A DNA stretch of 64,000 bases, from NCBI RefSeq assembly GCF_004000925.1, contig NZ_BIME01000003.1:1-64000 (forward strand), read 5' to 3'. Below the pieces are notes generated by a model that made no database searches, had not been told where the DNA came from, and was given only the letters and a program-made list of their open reading frames with translations. Position 1 is the first letter of the stretch. Every line of letters starts with the position of its first letter. The position numbers and the translations under genes were made by a program. Origin of the DNA: Paenibacillus illinoisensis NBRC 15959. Its GTDB lineage: Bacteria > Bacillota > Bacilli > Paenibacillales > Paenibacillaceae. Shown one piece after another: positions 56,332 to 64,000 of this stretch.

Positions 56332-57552
56332 TTACAACGCGCTCTTTTCTTTTCTCAGCAAATGCAGTAACCGGTCTGGCAAACCAGGCTTCTGCTCTCC
56401 AAGCAGCAGGTCATCTTCCTCTTCATCTCCATATAATTTAATGCTCATGACCAGTCCGATACAAGCCATATTAATGAGCAATGAAGTCCCGCCATAACTG
56501 ATGAACGGAAGGGTAATCCCTGTTAGTGGCATCAGTCCGAGGAACGCACCTATGTTTTCAAACACTTGGTATAACAGCATGCCAATAATGCCTACAATAA
56601 TGACTGGCCCCGCCCGATCCTTGCACTCCATACCGATCAGAACCATTCGGTGAATCAGAATGAAGTACAGCAGTAACAGCACCGACGCCCCCACAAAACC
56701 GAATTCCTCAGCGATAACGACAAAGATGGAATCCGAATAGGTATACGGCACGCGTCCACTTTGGACGGAAGTTCCCTGCAAATACCCTTTACCGACAATG
56801 CCTCCTGAGCCTATAGCCAAGCCGGCATTTTTGGTGTGCCACGTCGCCTTGGATGTGGCCTTTTCCGGTACGAGCCAGGGATCTATCCGTTCCGCCCAGT
56901 GTTCACGGCCTATCTTTTCGAGAAAGGTAAAGATTTCATCATGATACGTCGTGTAGGCTTTGACGAAACCAAAGAAAGTGACAGCTACAATAACAAGGCC
57001 AATGATTGCATGTTTTAGCTTGATATTACCGATCCATAATACCGCAGCCAAGATGACGACGTAACCCAGCGCGTTGCCCAAATCATTTTGAATCATGACG
57101 AGTGCAAACGGAACAAACGCCCAACATCCGATGGGAATAATATCCCTCCAGAAACCTAGCGTGTTTCTCTGACGCTTCACAAGCAAATGTGCAAGAAACA
57201 GGATCAGAATCATCTTGAACAACTCCGCAGGTTGAAACGAAAGATTTTCCCCAAGCTTGATCCAGCCATTGGCATTATTGATAGGTCCGCCCACAAAGTT
57301 GACGAGAACAAGCAGAACGATTCCTAAGGCATACAGATAAAAAGCATATTTCACATACATTTTGTAATTCACTAGTCCGATGCCCACTACTGCGACAAAT
57401 CCTAAGATATAAAATAGCAAGGTTTTGATATGATGCTTGGCCAAAGTGGCATCCGTCTGCGTACCACTATAAATGGCAAACACACTTGCGATCATCAGCA
57501 AAAACAATACAAAAAGAATAACACCGTCCATCTTTTTCAGCATTCTCAACAT
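56332..57552 (-). CDS. SEDS peptidoglycan polymerase, RodA/FtsW/SpoVE family (copy 1)
   Basis: Membrane glycosyltransferase that polymerises lipid II in elongation, division or spore cortex synthesis. Seen: 406 residues with ten or so membrane segments; WIKLGENLSFQPAELFK (substrate-loop region); the catalytic Asp in the sequence YSDSIFVVIAEEFGFVGA (canonical SEDS have a TDFIF-like motif here); PLTGITLPFISYGGTSLL near the end; and a charged C-terminal tail. ATG at 57552 has GGGAGG twelve bases upstream. It is a close paralogue of the next gene upstream (57807-59027), from which it is separated by that gene's terminator. Which SEDS role it has cannot be told from sequence. Confidence 0.92.
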   Translation of the reverse strand: MLRMLKKMDGVILFVLFLLMIASVFAIYSGTQTDATLAKHHIKTLLFYILGFVAVVGIGLVNYKMYVKYAFYLYALGIVLLVLVNFVGGPINNANGWIKLGENLSFQPAELFKMILILFLAHLLVKRQRNTLGFWRDIIPIGCWAFVPFALVMIQNDLGNALGYVVILAAVLWIGNIKLKHAIIGLVIVAVTFFGFVKAYTTYHDEIFTFLEKIGREHWAERIDPWLVPEKATSKATWHTKNAGLAIGSGGIVGKGYLQGTSVQSGRVPYTYSDSIFVVIAEEFGFVGASVLLLLYFILIHRMVLIGMECKDRAGPVIIVGIIGMLLYQVFENIGAFLGLMPLTGITLPFISYGGTSLLINMACIGLVMSIKLYGDEEEDDLLLGEQKPGLPDRLLHLLRKEKSAL

Positions 57553-57710
57553 AACTGCAATCGTCCTCCCGGGTACCTATATACGCATTTTCCAAATTGA
57601 CTTATAATTTCCATTGTATAAAATAGAGAGATAAATTGGAAATTTTAATCACTTCGCGGAGGATGGATTTCAACTTACATAACCATTAGAGGAAATCTGG
57701 CAAAAGAAAA

Positions 57711-57762
57711 ACCCTAGAAGCACCAGATCCAAATGGTTTGGATTGATCTTTCCAGGGTTCTA
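57711..57762 (-). terminator. Bipartite terminator after the second SEDS gene
   Basis: Outer stem AACCCT.GAA / TTCTAGGGTT and inner perfect ATCCAAA/TTTGGAT hairpin on the minus strand, then TTTTTCTTTT. It lies 45 bp after the stop at 57807. Confidence 0.82.
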
Positions 57763-57806
57763 TGACTGACTTCTTTCTTTTTGTTTCCTGTACCTGATAA
57801 AAGGAA

Positions 57807-59027
57807 TTACTGTTCCTGCTGGGACGGTTTCCTTCTGAACAACTTGAGGACGATATCCGTAATCCCCGGTTGTTCTGCAGAGCCCAAAATATCCTCGTTC
57901 TCTTCCGTATGGACCTTGATACTCATCACGATACCCATACTGATCATGTTCAGCACAAGCGAGGTCCCTCCTGAACTGATAAAAGGCAGCGTGATCCCGG
58001 TCAGCGGCATTAACCCGATGAACGGACCAATGTTGACAAAAATCTGGTAGAGCAGCATCGCGATAATGCCGACGATGAGATAAGGCCCTGCGCGATCTTT
58101 ACATTCGAGGGCTATAAGGACCAGCCTGTGGATGAGAATAAAGTACAGCAGCAGCAGCACTGAAGCACCTACAAAGCCAAACTCCTCCCCAATCTGCACA
58201 AAAATCGAGTCGGCATAAGCCAGCGGTACCCGATTTGACTGAATCGTTGTACCTTCCAAGTATCCTTTACCACTAATGCCACCAGAACCAATCGCCAGCT
58301 TCGCGTTATAGGTCTGCCAGAGCACGTCTCTGGAAGTCTGATCCGGCACGAGCCATGGGTCGAAGCGATCCGCCCAGTGAGAACGACCAATTTCCTTCAG
58401 GAATTTGACGATTTCATCATGATAGTGAATGTACGCCTGTGTTCCCCCAACAAAAGCAGCCACAGCAATCATAAATCCAATGAGGGCATGACTGAATTTG
58501 ATGTTGCCAATCCAGAGCAGTCCTACCAGAATGATCACATAGCTCAGTGCGTTCCCCAAGTCATTTTGCAGCAAGACGAGCAGCAAAGGTGGCAGCACAC
58601 AAAGTGAAACCGGTACGACATCACGTCCAAAATAAAGCGGTCGGTTCTTCTTTCGAGCCAGAAGGGCCGACAAGAACACAATGAGACAGAGCTTGAATAA
58701 CTCTGCTGGCTGCAAACTGAAGCCAAAAATGGACAACCAGCCCTTGGCGCCGTAATATTCCTGACCTATAAACATAACCAGAATAAGCAGCAGCATGCCT
58801 ACTCCATAAATATATAAATAGTTTTTGATAATAACCTTGTAATTGATCATTGAAATTCCAAAAAAGATCACGAAACCTAAAATATAAAAGATAACAGCGT
58901 TTCTCGTGAGCCCCTCCAGCTTCGGACGGCCAAAGGTCGTACTATAAATGGACAAAATACTGATGACCATCAGGATCAGCAAGATGAACACAATCGAGTA
59001 GTCTATCTTTTTGAATTTATGCAGCAT
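57807..59027 (-). CDS. SEDS peptidoglycan polymerase, RodA/FtsW/SpoVE family (copy 2)
   Basis: Paralogue of the protein at 56332-57552, with the same length (406 residues from the chosen start) and layout. Seen: GWLSIFGFSLQPAELFK; YADSIFVQIGEEFGFVGA with the catalytic Asp; PLTGITLPFISSGGTSLV; and a C-terminal charged tail with RRKPSQQEQ. The open frame is longer (to 59093), but the ATG at 59027 (MLHKFKKIDYSIV) matches the start of the paralogue and has GGGGGAA upstream. It lies 86 bp after prmC with no terminator between, so it may be co-transcribed with prfA-prmC. Confidence 0.92.
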   Translation of the reverse strand: MLHKFKKIDYSIVFILLILMVISILSIYSTTFGRPKLEGLTRNAVIFYILGFVIFFGISMINYKVIIKNYLYIYGVGMLLLILVMFIGQEYYGAKGWLSIFGFSLQPAELFKLCLIVFLSALLARKKNRPLYFGRDVVPVSLCVLPPLLLVLLQNDLGNALSYVIILVGLLWIGNIKFSHALIGFMIAVAAFVGGTQAYIHYHDEIVKFLKEIGRSHWADRFDPWLVPDQTSRDVLWQTYNAKLAIGSGGISGKGYLEGTTIQSNRVPLAYADSIFVQIGEEFGFVGASVLLLLYFILIHRLVLIALECKDRAGPYLIVGIIAMLLYQIFVNIGPFIGLMPLTGITLPFISSGGTSLVLNMISMGIVMSIKVHTEENEDILGSAEQPGITDIVLKLFRRKPSQQEQ

Positions 59028-59112
59028 GTAGTTATGTTCCCCCAAGCATTCAGCAATCTTCGGTATATCCCATTGTAGAGGATTTCGCGGCAAAAAGAAA
59101 ACCCGCAGAACC

Positions 59113-60018
59113 TTACATTTTCGTCACCTGTTCCGAAGTACGAACACCCAGGACATGCCGCTCGATCCCGGCAAGGTCCGGAACAATGATAATTTCCGGC
59201 CAGTGTCCGGCTGATTCAAGCAATGCGGCGATGTCGCGAGCTTGTCCCTGACCGAGTTCAAAACCAATGACCTGCGGCGGCGCAGGCAGCAGTGCCAGCT
59301 GTTCCAGCATGACCCGGTACGGTGCCAGTCCGTCCGGACCGCCGTCCAGTGCCGTGCGCGGTTCATGATCGCGCACCTCAGGCTGCAGCCCGGCGATATC
59401 CGCCGCCGGGATATATGGCGGGTTGGACACCAAAATGTCCACCCGAGCCCCTGCGAACGGGGCCAGCAGATCGCCTTCACGGAAGTCGATCTGTACCCCG
59501 TTCGCGGCCGCGTTCCGCGCGGCCACTTGCAGCGCCGCCGCCGAGATGTCTCCGGCGCCGACCTGCCAGCGCGGGCGCTGCGAGGCGATCGTCACCGCGA
59601 TCGCACCGCTGCCCGTGCCAATATCGACGGCGAGCGGAGCGCCGCCGGGAAACACGCGGTCGGCTTCGCGCAGCACAGCCTCGACTAGCAGCTCGGTCTC
59701 CGGCCGCGGAATCAGCACGGCCGGCGTGACCTCGAACGGCAGCCCATAGAACTCCTGGCTGCCGATAATATACTGCGCCGGCTCACCCGCAGCCTTGCGC
59801 GTGACGGCGTCCTCCCAGCGGCTGCGCAGCTCGCTGGGGAAGGGTTCCGGCTGCATCATGTAATACGCGGCGCCATAGACGCCGAGTACATGCTCCAGCA
59901 GCAGCCGGGCATTATTCTGCGGCTCGTACACGCCGCTCTTTTCCAAAAAAGAGGAAGCCTCCACGAAGGCTTCCCGACAGCTCTGTTCCGGCGTCATCAC
60001 AAACTGCGCGCGGGTCAC
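59113..60018 (-). CDS. prmC: Release factor glutamine methyltransferase PrmC
   Basis: Methylates the Gln of the GGQ motif in release factors RF1/RF2. Seen: 301 residues; an N-terminal helical domain that binds RF; the SAM site VDIGTGSGAIAV; and NPPYIPA, the glutamine-binding NPPY motif. GTG at 60018 lies nine bases after GAGGAG, which overlaps the prfA stop region, so it is translationally coupled to prfA. The central part is very GC-rich (47 of 60 bases in 59521-59580). Confidence 0.96.
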   Translation of the reverse strand: MTRAQFVMTPEQSCREAFVEASSFLEKSGVYEPQNNARLLLEHVLGVYGAAYYMMQPEPFPSELRSRWEDAVTRKAAGEPAQYIIGSQEFYGLPFEVTPAVLIPRPETELLVEAVLREADRVFPGGAPLAVDIGTGSGAIAVTIASQRPRWQVGAGDISAAALQVAARNAAANGVQIDFREGDLLAPFAGARVDILVSNPPYIPAADIAGLQPEVRDHEPRTALDGGPDGLAPYRVMLEQLALLPAPPQVIGFELGQGQARDIAALLESAGHWPEIIIVPDLAGIERHVLGVRTSEQVTKM

Positions 60019-60022
60019 AGCA

Positions 60023-61090
60023 TTATTCTCCTCTATCCATCATCTCCGTCTGCTCGGCAATCGTCAGCGCAGACAGGATTTCTTCAATCTCTCCGTTCAT
60101 GACCTGATCCAATTTGTGCATGGTCAGACCAATGCGGTGATCTGTTACACGGCTTTGCGGGAAGTTGTACGTACGAATCCGCTCACTGCGGTCCCCTGTA
60201 CCCACTTTACTCTTCCGCTCCCCTGCAATTTTCGCTTCTTCTTCCTGGCGCATCATATCGAAGATCCGGGTACGCAATACTTGCAGCGCTTTTTCCTTGT
60301 TCGAGTTCTGCGATTTACCATCCTGACATGTCGCTACGATTCCGGTTGGAACGTGCGTTACCCGTACAGCAGATTTCGTCGTGTTAACCGACTGTCCGCC
60401 GGCACCGCTGGAACAGAACGTATCCACGCGAATGTCTTTATCATGAATTTCGATATCGAAATCTTCAGCTTCAGGCATAACGGCTACCGTTGAAGTGGAA
60501 GTATGAATCCGTCCACCTGATTCGGTTGTCGGGATACGTTGTACACGGTGTGCACCACTCTCGTACTTCATTTTGCTGTATGCACCGCGGCCGTTGATGA
60601 GGAAAATAACCTCTTTGAATCCGCCGACATCATTCGTATTGGCATCCATCAATTCCACGCGCCAGCCTTGATTATCGGCATAACGTGTGTACATGCGGTA
60701 TAGATCCGCTGCAAACAACGCCGCTTCATCTCCACCCGCTGCTCCGCGAATTTCCACGATGACGTTTTTGTCGTCATTCGGATCTTTGGGCAGCATGAGA
60801 ACACGAATCAGTTCGTCCAGTTCTTTCTGACGGGCACTGAGTTCTTCGATTTCCATTTTGACCATTTCACGCATCTCGTCATCCAGCTTCTCGCCTTGCA
60901 TTTCTTTCGCTGCTTCGAGATCCTGACTCACCTGTTTGTACTCATTGTATGCTTCGTACGTCGGCTGCAGATCGGATTGCTCTTTGGAATACTCACGCAG
61001 CTTTTTGTTATCGCTTGCCACATCCGGGTCACAGAGCAGCTCGCTAAGCTTGTCATAACGGTCTGCCAATGCCTGTAATTTATCCAACAT
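60023..61090 (-). CDS. prfA: Peptide chain release factor 1
   Basis: Recognises UAA and UAG stop codons and releases the peptide. Seen: 355 residues; the codon-recognition PxT motif (PTT at 187-189, in [14 protein letters not shown]); and the catalytic GGQ at 231-233 ([16 protein letters not shown]). ATG at 61090 has GAGGTGA upstream. Partner gene prmC follows by 4 nt. A long leader (about 270 nt) with RNA structures lies upstream. Confidence 0.98.
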   Translation of the reverse strand: MLDKLQALADRYDKLSELLCDPDVASDNKKLREYSKEQSDLQPTYEAYNEYKQVSQDLEAAKEMQGEKLDDEMREMVKMEIEELSARQKELDELIRVLMLPKDPNDDKNVIVEIRGAAGGDEAALFAADLYRMYTRYADNQGWRVELMDANTNDVGGFKEVIFLINGRGAYSKMKYESGAHRVQRIPTTESGGRIHTSTSTVAVMPEAEDFDIEIHDKDIRVDTFCSSGAGGQSVNTTKSAVRVTHVPTGIVATCQDGKSQNSNKEKALQVLRTRIFDMMRQEEEAKIAGERKSKVGTGDRSERIRTYNFPQSRVTDHRIGLTMHKLDQVMNGEIEEILSALTIAEQTEMMDRGE

Positions 61091-61377
61091 ATATAGTCAC
61101 CTCACGATTTATTTTTGGTGATGCGCTGCACGTCTTCTCCGGGCAGGCGCTCCATGTTCATTATTTATATCATCTATTTTCATAACGCATAGGTTCTGAG
61201 CCAAACCGAACCCTGACCGTAACATTCATTAATGACCGACGCAACATCGCTACAACGTCATCAAATCCTTTACTTTTAAGTTATATAAAAGAGCTCATGT
61301 ACCTTACGCTAATCCCCGCTTAAGTCTTACAAAAAGCGAGCTAAATCAACCTAGGTACACGACTCTTAATTATAGCA
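61091..61377 (-). promoter_or_regulatory. Promoter and long structured leader of prfA-prmC
   Basis: Extended -10 TGCTATAAT (TATAAT 61369-61374) points to a leader of about 270 nt. Near its start an outer stem GTGTACCT/AGGTACAT (with an extra GAG/CTC) encloses an inner CTCGCTT/AAGCGGG hairpin, followed by TTTTATATAA; this could equally end transcripts from the gene upstream. Further on lie GGTTC/GAACC and CATTAATG repeats. No T-box or known riboswitch signature was recognised. Confidence 0.4.
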
Positions 61378-61484
61378 TATTCTTCTCATCCTGAACAGAT
61401 GCTTTTCCACCTGCCTACAGGTTCGCTTTAGATTATGGCACAACTGACAATGGCATTATTACATTATTCTTCAATGGATATCAG

Positions 61485-62090
61485 CTACAACAAGCCATCT
61501 TCAAGCTGTTCAAGAACCAGGCTCCACCAAGCTTTTTTATTCGATAAACTACCTGGATCCTGTTCGGCAAAGAAAGCCCGGAGTTCGCTTATGGCCTCTT
61601 TTCGGCCGGATACATGGCCCTTTTTCTTTCCTGGTGTAAGCTCTCCCCTTTGAAAAGCTGCCAGTTTGGCTTGTGCTTCTTTCAGTGTCATCACACTGGG
61701 CTCATGCACTTCGGAGAAATTCTCAATGAATTGAGCGTAACGCTGGAGAAATTCAAGAAACCGAACCAGACTGGTGTTGATCAACCCGTGTTCCCCTGAT
61801 GATGCGTCTACCGAGTAAACTGCGCCCGTTCCTGTCTCCACACCGAACAAGGCGGATTTTTCCTCCCACTCATATCCGATCGGCAGAAGCGTAGTGAAGC
61901 CGTCATCACGTTGCACCTGAATCAAGCCTCGTTCCGGCATTGACCGAAAATGGACACCCAGCAGATCGTTACCCTCATCGCGAAACTGGGGTACTCCCTC
62001 AACAAGAAGCAGATCGCTAATCTCTCTCGGTAAATGCATCGCTTTCACATATGCTTCATCATATTGAATACGAGTTACTGCATTCTCCAT
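61485..62090 (-). CDS. SUKH-like (SMI1/KNR4 superfamily) protein, probable
   Basis: Not firmly recognised. Seen: 201 residues, no signal or membrane segment; an N-terminal half with LPREISDLLLVEGVP, LLPIGYEWEEKSALFGVETGTGAVYSVD-type strands and GLINTSLVRFLEFLQRYAQF, which resemble the SUKH-4 immunity-protein fold; then a C-terminal part (about 135-201) with Lys-rich GKKKGHVSGRKEAI. Known: SUKH proteins often neutralise toxins of polymorphic systems. No toxin gene lies in the window, so this is an orphan or a housekeeping member. ATG at 62090 has GGGGAGG upstream. Confidence 0.55.
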   Translation of the reverse strand: MENAVTRIQYDEAYVKAMHLPREISDLLLVEGVPQFRDEGNDLLGVHFRSMPERGLIQVQRDDGFTTLLPIGYEWEEKSALFGVETGTGAVYSVDASSGEHGLINTSLVRFLEFLQRYAQFIENFSEVHEPSVMTLKEAQAKLAAFQRGELTPGKKKGHVSGRKEAISELRAFFAEQDPGSLSNKKAWWSLVLEQLEDGLL

Positions 62091-62240
62091 TGTCCATCCT
62101 CCCCATGCCCTTTTCCTCTATTATATCCACACTGCGCAAACAATCCAGTATAAGCAGAACAAGCGGGTTGCCAGCACGGATCCTTCCCTCCTATTCTCGC
62201 CTATTCCTCTGATCTGCGCGTTACACCCTTCATCACAAAT

Positions 62241-62274
62241 AAAAAAACCTGCCATCTTCAGGGAAGACAGCAGG
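62241..62274 (-). terminator. Terminator of ychF
   Basis: 12-bp stem with G-U pairs (62263-62274 / 62248-62259, CCTGC...GTCTTC), 3-nt loop, then seven T on the minus strand, 47 bp after the ychF stop. Confidence 0.9.
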
Positions 62275-62320
62275 GCTGTTCGTGTCTATCATGTACTGCT
62301 TAGATTGATTGGTTATACGC

Positions 62321-63421
62321 TTATACGTTGAAACGGAAGTGCATAACATCTCCGTCATTGACAACATATTCTTTACCTTCCAAACGAAGCTGTCCGCGTT
62401 CTTTGGCACCGTTCATGGAACCAGCTGCAACCAGGTCTTCGTAGGAAACAACTTCTGCACGAATGAATCCGCGCTCGAAGTCCGTATGAATTACACCCGC
62501 TGCGCCCGGTGCTTTTGTACCCTTGCGGATCGTCCACGCACGAACTTCCTGTACACCTGCCGTGAAGTATGTGTACAGACCCAGCAGCTTGTATGCGGCT
62601 TTGATCAACAAGTTCAGACCGGAATCCTCGATACCGAGCTCTTCCAGGAACATTTGCTTATCTTCGCCTTCCAGCTCGGAGATTTCTTCTTCGACTTTTG
62701 CACTGATCGGCACCACTTCTGCATTTTCAGCAGCCGCGAATTCTCTTACTTTTTGCACATAGGCATTGTTCGCCACATCACCGATTTCATCCTCGGCTAC
62801 GTTAGCTGCATACAGAACCGGCTTCAGGGTAAGCAGGTGCAGATCACGTACGATCAGACGCTCTTCGTCTGTCAATTCCATGCTGCGTGCCGGCTTATCT
62901 TCGTACAGAACTGCCTTCACTTTCTCCAGTACTTCCACTTCTTGAGCAGCCTGCTTGTTGCCGCCCTTCATGTTTTTCTTGGAGCGTTCGATTTTTTTCT
63001 CAACACTCTCGATATCAGCCAGGATCAGCTCCAGATTAATCGTCTGGATGTCGCTTACCGGGTCAATTTTGCCATCTACGTGAGTGATATTCTCATCAAC
63101 AAAGCAACGTACCACGTGAACAATCGCATCCACTTCACGAATGTGGGCAAGAAACTTGTTACCCAAACCTTCGCCTTTACTTGCCCCGCGCACAAGACCT
63201 GCGATATCTACGAATTCAAACGCTGTGGGTACTGTCTTCTTCGGTACAACGAGTTCTGTCAATTTGTCCAAACGCTCGTCCGGTACTTCAACGATCCCCA
63301 CGTTCGGGTCAATCGTACAGAACGGATAGTTTGCCGACTCGGCACCTGCTTGTGTAATTGCGTTAAACAGAGTGGATTTACCAACGTTTGGCAGGCCCAC
63401 GATTCCAGCTTTCAAAGCCAT
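62321..63421 (-). CDS. ychF: Redox-regulated ATPase YchF
   Basis: Obg-like P-loop protein with ATPase rather than GTPase preference, ribosome-associated. Seen: 366 residues; Walker A GLPNVGKST; the DxxG motif DIAGLVRGASKGEG; NMKGG coiled-coil region; a G4-region variant (YAANVAEDE instead of NKxD, as in all YchF); and the C-terminal TGS-like domain (YTYFTAGVQEVRAWTIRKG). ATG at 63421 has GAGGAG upstream. Confidence 0.97.
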   Translation of the reverse strand: MALKAGIVGLPNVGKSTLFNAITQAGAESANYPFCTIDPNVGIVEVPDERLDKLTELVVPKKTVPTAFEFVDIAGLVRGASKGEGLGNKFLAHIREVDAIVHVVRCFVDENITHVDGKIDPVSDIQTINLELILADIESVEKKIERSKKNMKGGNKQAAQEVEVLEKVKAVLYEDKPARSMELTDEERLIVRDLHLLTLKPVLYAANVAEDEIGDVANNAYVQKVREFAAAENAEVVPISAKVEEEISELEGEDKQMFLEELGIEDSGLNLLIKAAYKLLGLYTYFTAGVQEVRAWTIRKGTKAPGAAGVIHTDFERGFIRAEVVSYEDLVAAGSMNGAKERGQLRLEGKEYVVNDGDVMHFRFNV

Positions 63422-63528
63422 GTATATGACAACTCCTCATTCATTACTTGTTCGGTATGGATAATCTTATACATTATATATGACAAACCCGGAGGCATCA
63501 AGGAACTTCGGGTTTCGTTTCTGCATGA

Positions 63529-63999
63529 TTACCGTTTAAGTTCCTTGTACATCGTCAGATCAGTGATCTCGTATCCCATCTTGCGATACAAGCTACTCGC
63601 CCGCACATTATGTCCAAACACATGCAAACCAATTCGATCCACCTGAAGACGGCGTGCCGCTTGTTCAAGTGCTTCCATCGTTTCGGTACCATACCCCTTG
63701 CCCCGATATGCTTCTTCGACAACAATATCGAGCAAGAAGGCTTCCTTACCCCGGCGATTGTCCGTAATGTTAAACCAGATGTACCCCACATTGCCGTCTA
63801 CCGGATGCACCAGGTTATAGATGAAGGCTCCAGGCGTATTCAGTCCTTCAGGCAAATAGCGATCATAAGATGCCTCAGCGAGCTCCTGCGCTTCTTCCTC
63901 CGCCCATGCCCCTGCTTCTACTTTCTCAACTGCAAAATCCGTAATTGAACGCTTTCGGAAATTCGCAAACTCTTGATCATTCATGGATATAAGCTCCAT
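63529..63999 (-). CDS. GNAT-family N-acetyltransferase
   Basis: Acyl-CoA-dependent acetyltransferase; substrate unknown. Seen: 156 residues; the beta-strand FLLDIVVEEAYRGKGYGTETM with the acetyl-CoA motif RGKGYG; and the C-terminal VFGHNVRASSLYRKMGYEI typical of RimI-like GNATs. ATG at 63999 is almost at the window edge, so its ribosome-binding site cannot be seen; an internal ATG at 63984 has GGAG upstream but would remove residues that fit the family. Separated from ychF by 107 bp. Confidence 0.88.
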   Translation of the reverse strand: MELISMNDQEFANFRKRSITDFAVEKVEAGAWAEEEAQELAEASYDRYLPEGLNTPGAFIYNLVHPVDGNVGYIWFNITDNRRGKEAFLLDIVVEEAYRGKGYGTETMEALEQAARRLQVDRIGLHVFGHNVRASSLYRKMGYEITDLTMYKELKR

Positions 64000-64000
64000 A

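Noticed and set aside
62309..63646. A 445-codon plus-strand open frame opposite ychF
   Set aside because: Composition is Cys/Phe/His-rich and the minus strand encodes a clear, complete YchF.

Overview
The window is a chromosomal segment of a Paenibacillus-like, Gram-positive, endospore-forming, flagellated bacterium. This rests on spoIID, spoIIQ, spoIIR, spoIIID and a small acid-soluble spore protein gene; a Firmicutes atp operon of the order atpZ-I-B-E-F-H-A-G-D-C; degS-degU; SLH-type S-layer proteins with csaB; and a gene order from prfA to fabZ that follows the B. subtilis prfA-prmC-spoIIR-ywlC-ywlD-ywlE-ywlG-glyA-upp-atp-murAA-spoIID-spoIIQ-spoIIID-mbl-flhO-flhP-fabZ region. All 50 or so protein genes lie on the minus strand, so the window reads naturally as its reverse complement. 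I found no rRNA, tRNA, CRISPR array, prophage or insertion sequence.

Layout, in transcription order (right to left). 64000-61485: a GNAT acetyltransferase, the YchF GTPase/ATPase and a probable SUKH-like protein. 61090-52488: translation factors prfA and prmC, two tandem SEDS (RodA/FtsW-like) polymerases, spoIIR, the tRNA t6A gene tsaC, mntP and the arginine phosphatase ywlE. 52125-47999: ywlG, glyA, upp and the UDP-GlcNAc 2-epimerase gene. 47811-40371: the complete F1Fo ATP synthase operon, with a strong sigma-A promoter and an intrinsic terminator. 39768-28038: a DUF1146 gene, murA, spoIID, spoIIQ, spoIIID, mbl, two flagellar rod/hook genes, an EpuA-like membrane protein, fabZ and a phospho-sugar mutase. 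27811-14197: the cell-surface block: a DUF5693 membrane protein, csaB, tagA, tagO, a 1312-residue SLH protein, a small unknown protein and the main S-layer protein. 14049-108: two unknown secreted proteins, a SASP, metK, a second large SLH protein, an exported phosphodiester glycosidase-like protein and degS-degU.

The surface genes form a coherent set. TagO and TagA start a GlcNAc-ManNAc polymer on undecaprenyl phosphate, the epimerase (47999-49156) makes UDP-ManNAc, CsaB pyruvylates the ManNAc, and the three SLH proteins can bind that pyruvylated secondary cell wall polymer. The DUF5693 protein next to csaB and the two unknown secreted proteins next to the S-layer gene are the best candidates for unstudied members of the system.

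The most unusual signals are outside genes. A family of palindromic intergenic repeats has four copies (23608-23759, about 30395-30510, 35365-35596, 51351-51501), and its stem sequences change together between copies. The S-layer gene has a long leader with two in-frame translation starts, each with its own Shine-Dalgarno sequence. metK has a leader with a perfect hairpin-T-run right after the promoter and an 18-nt direct repeat, but no recognisable S-box. tsaC and prmC contain very GC-rich islands. Many start codons were moved from the longest open frame to a position supported by a Shine-Dalgarno sequence; these choices are explained in each entry.
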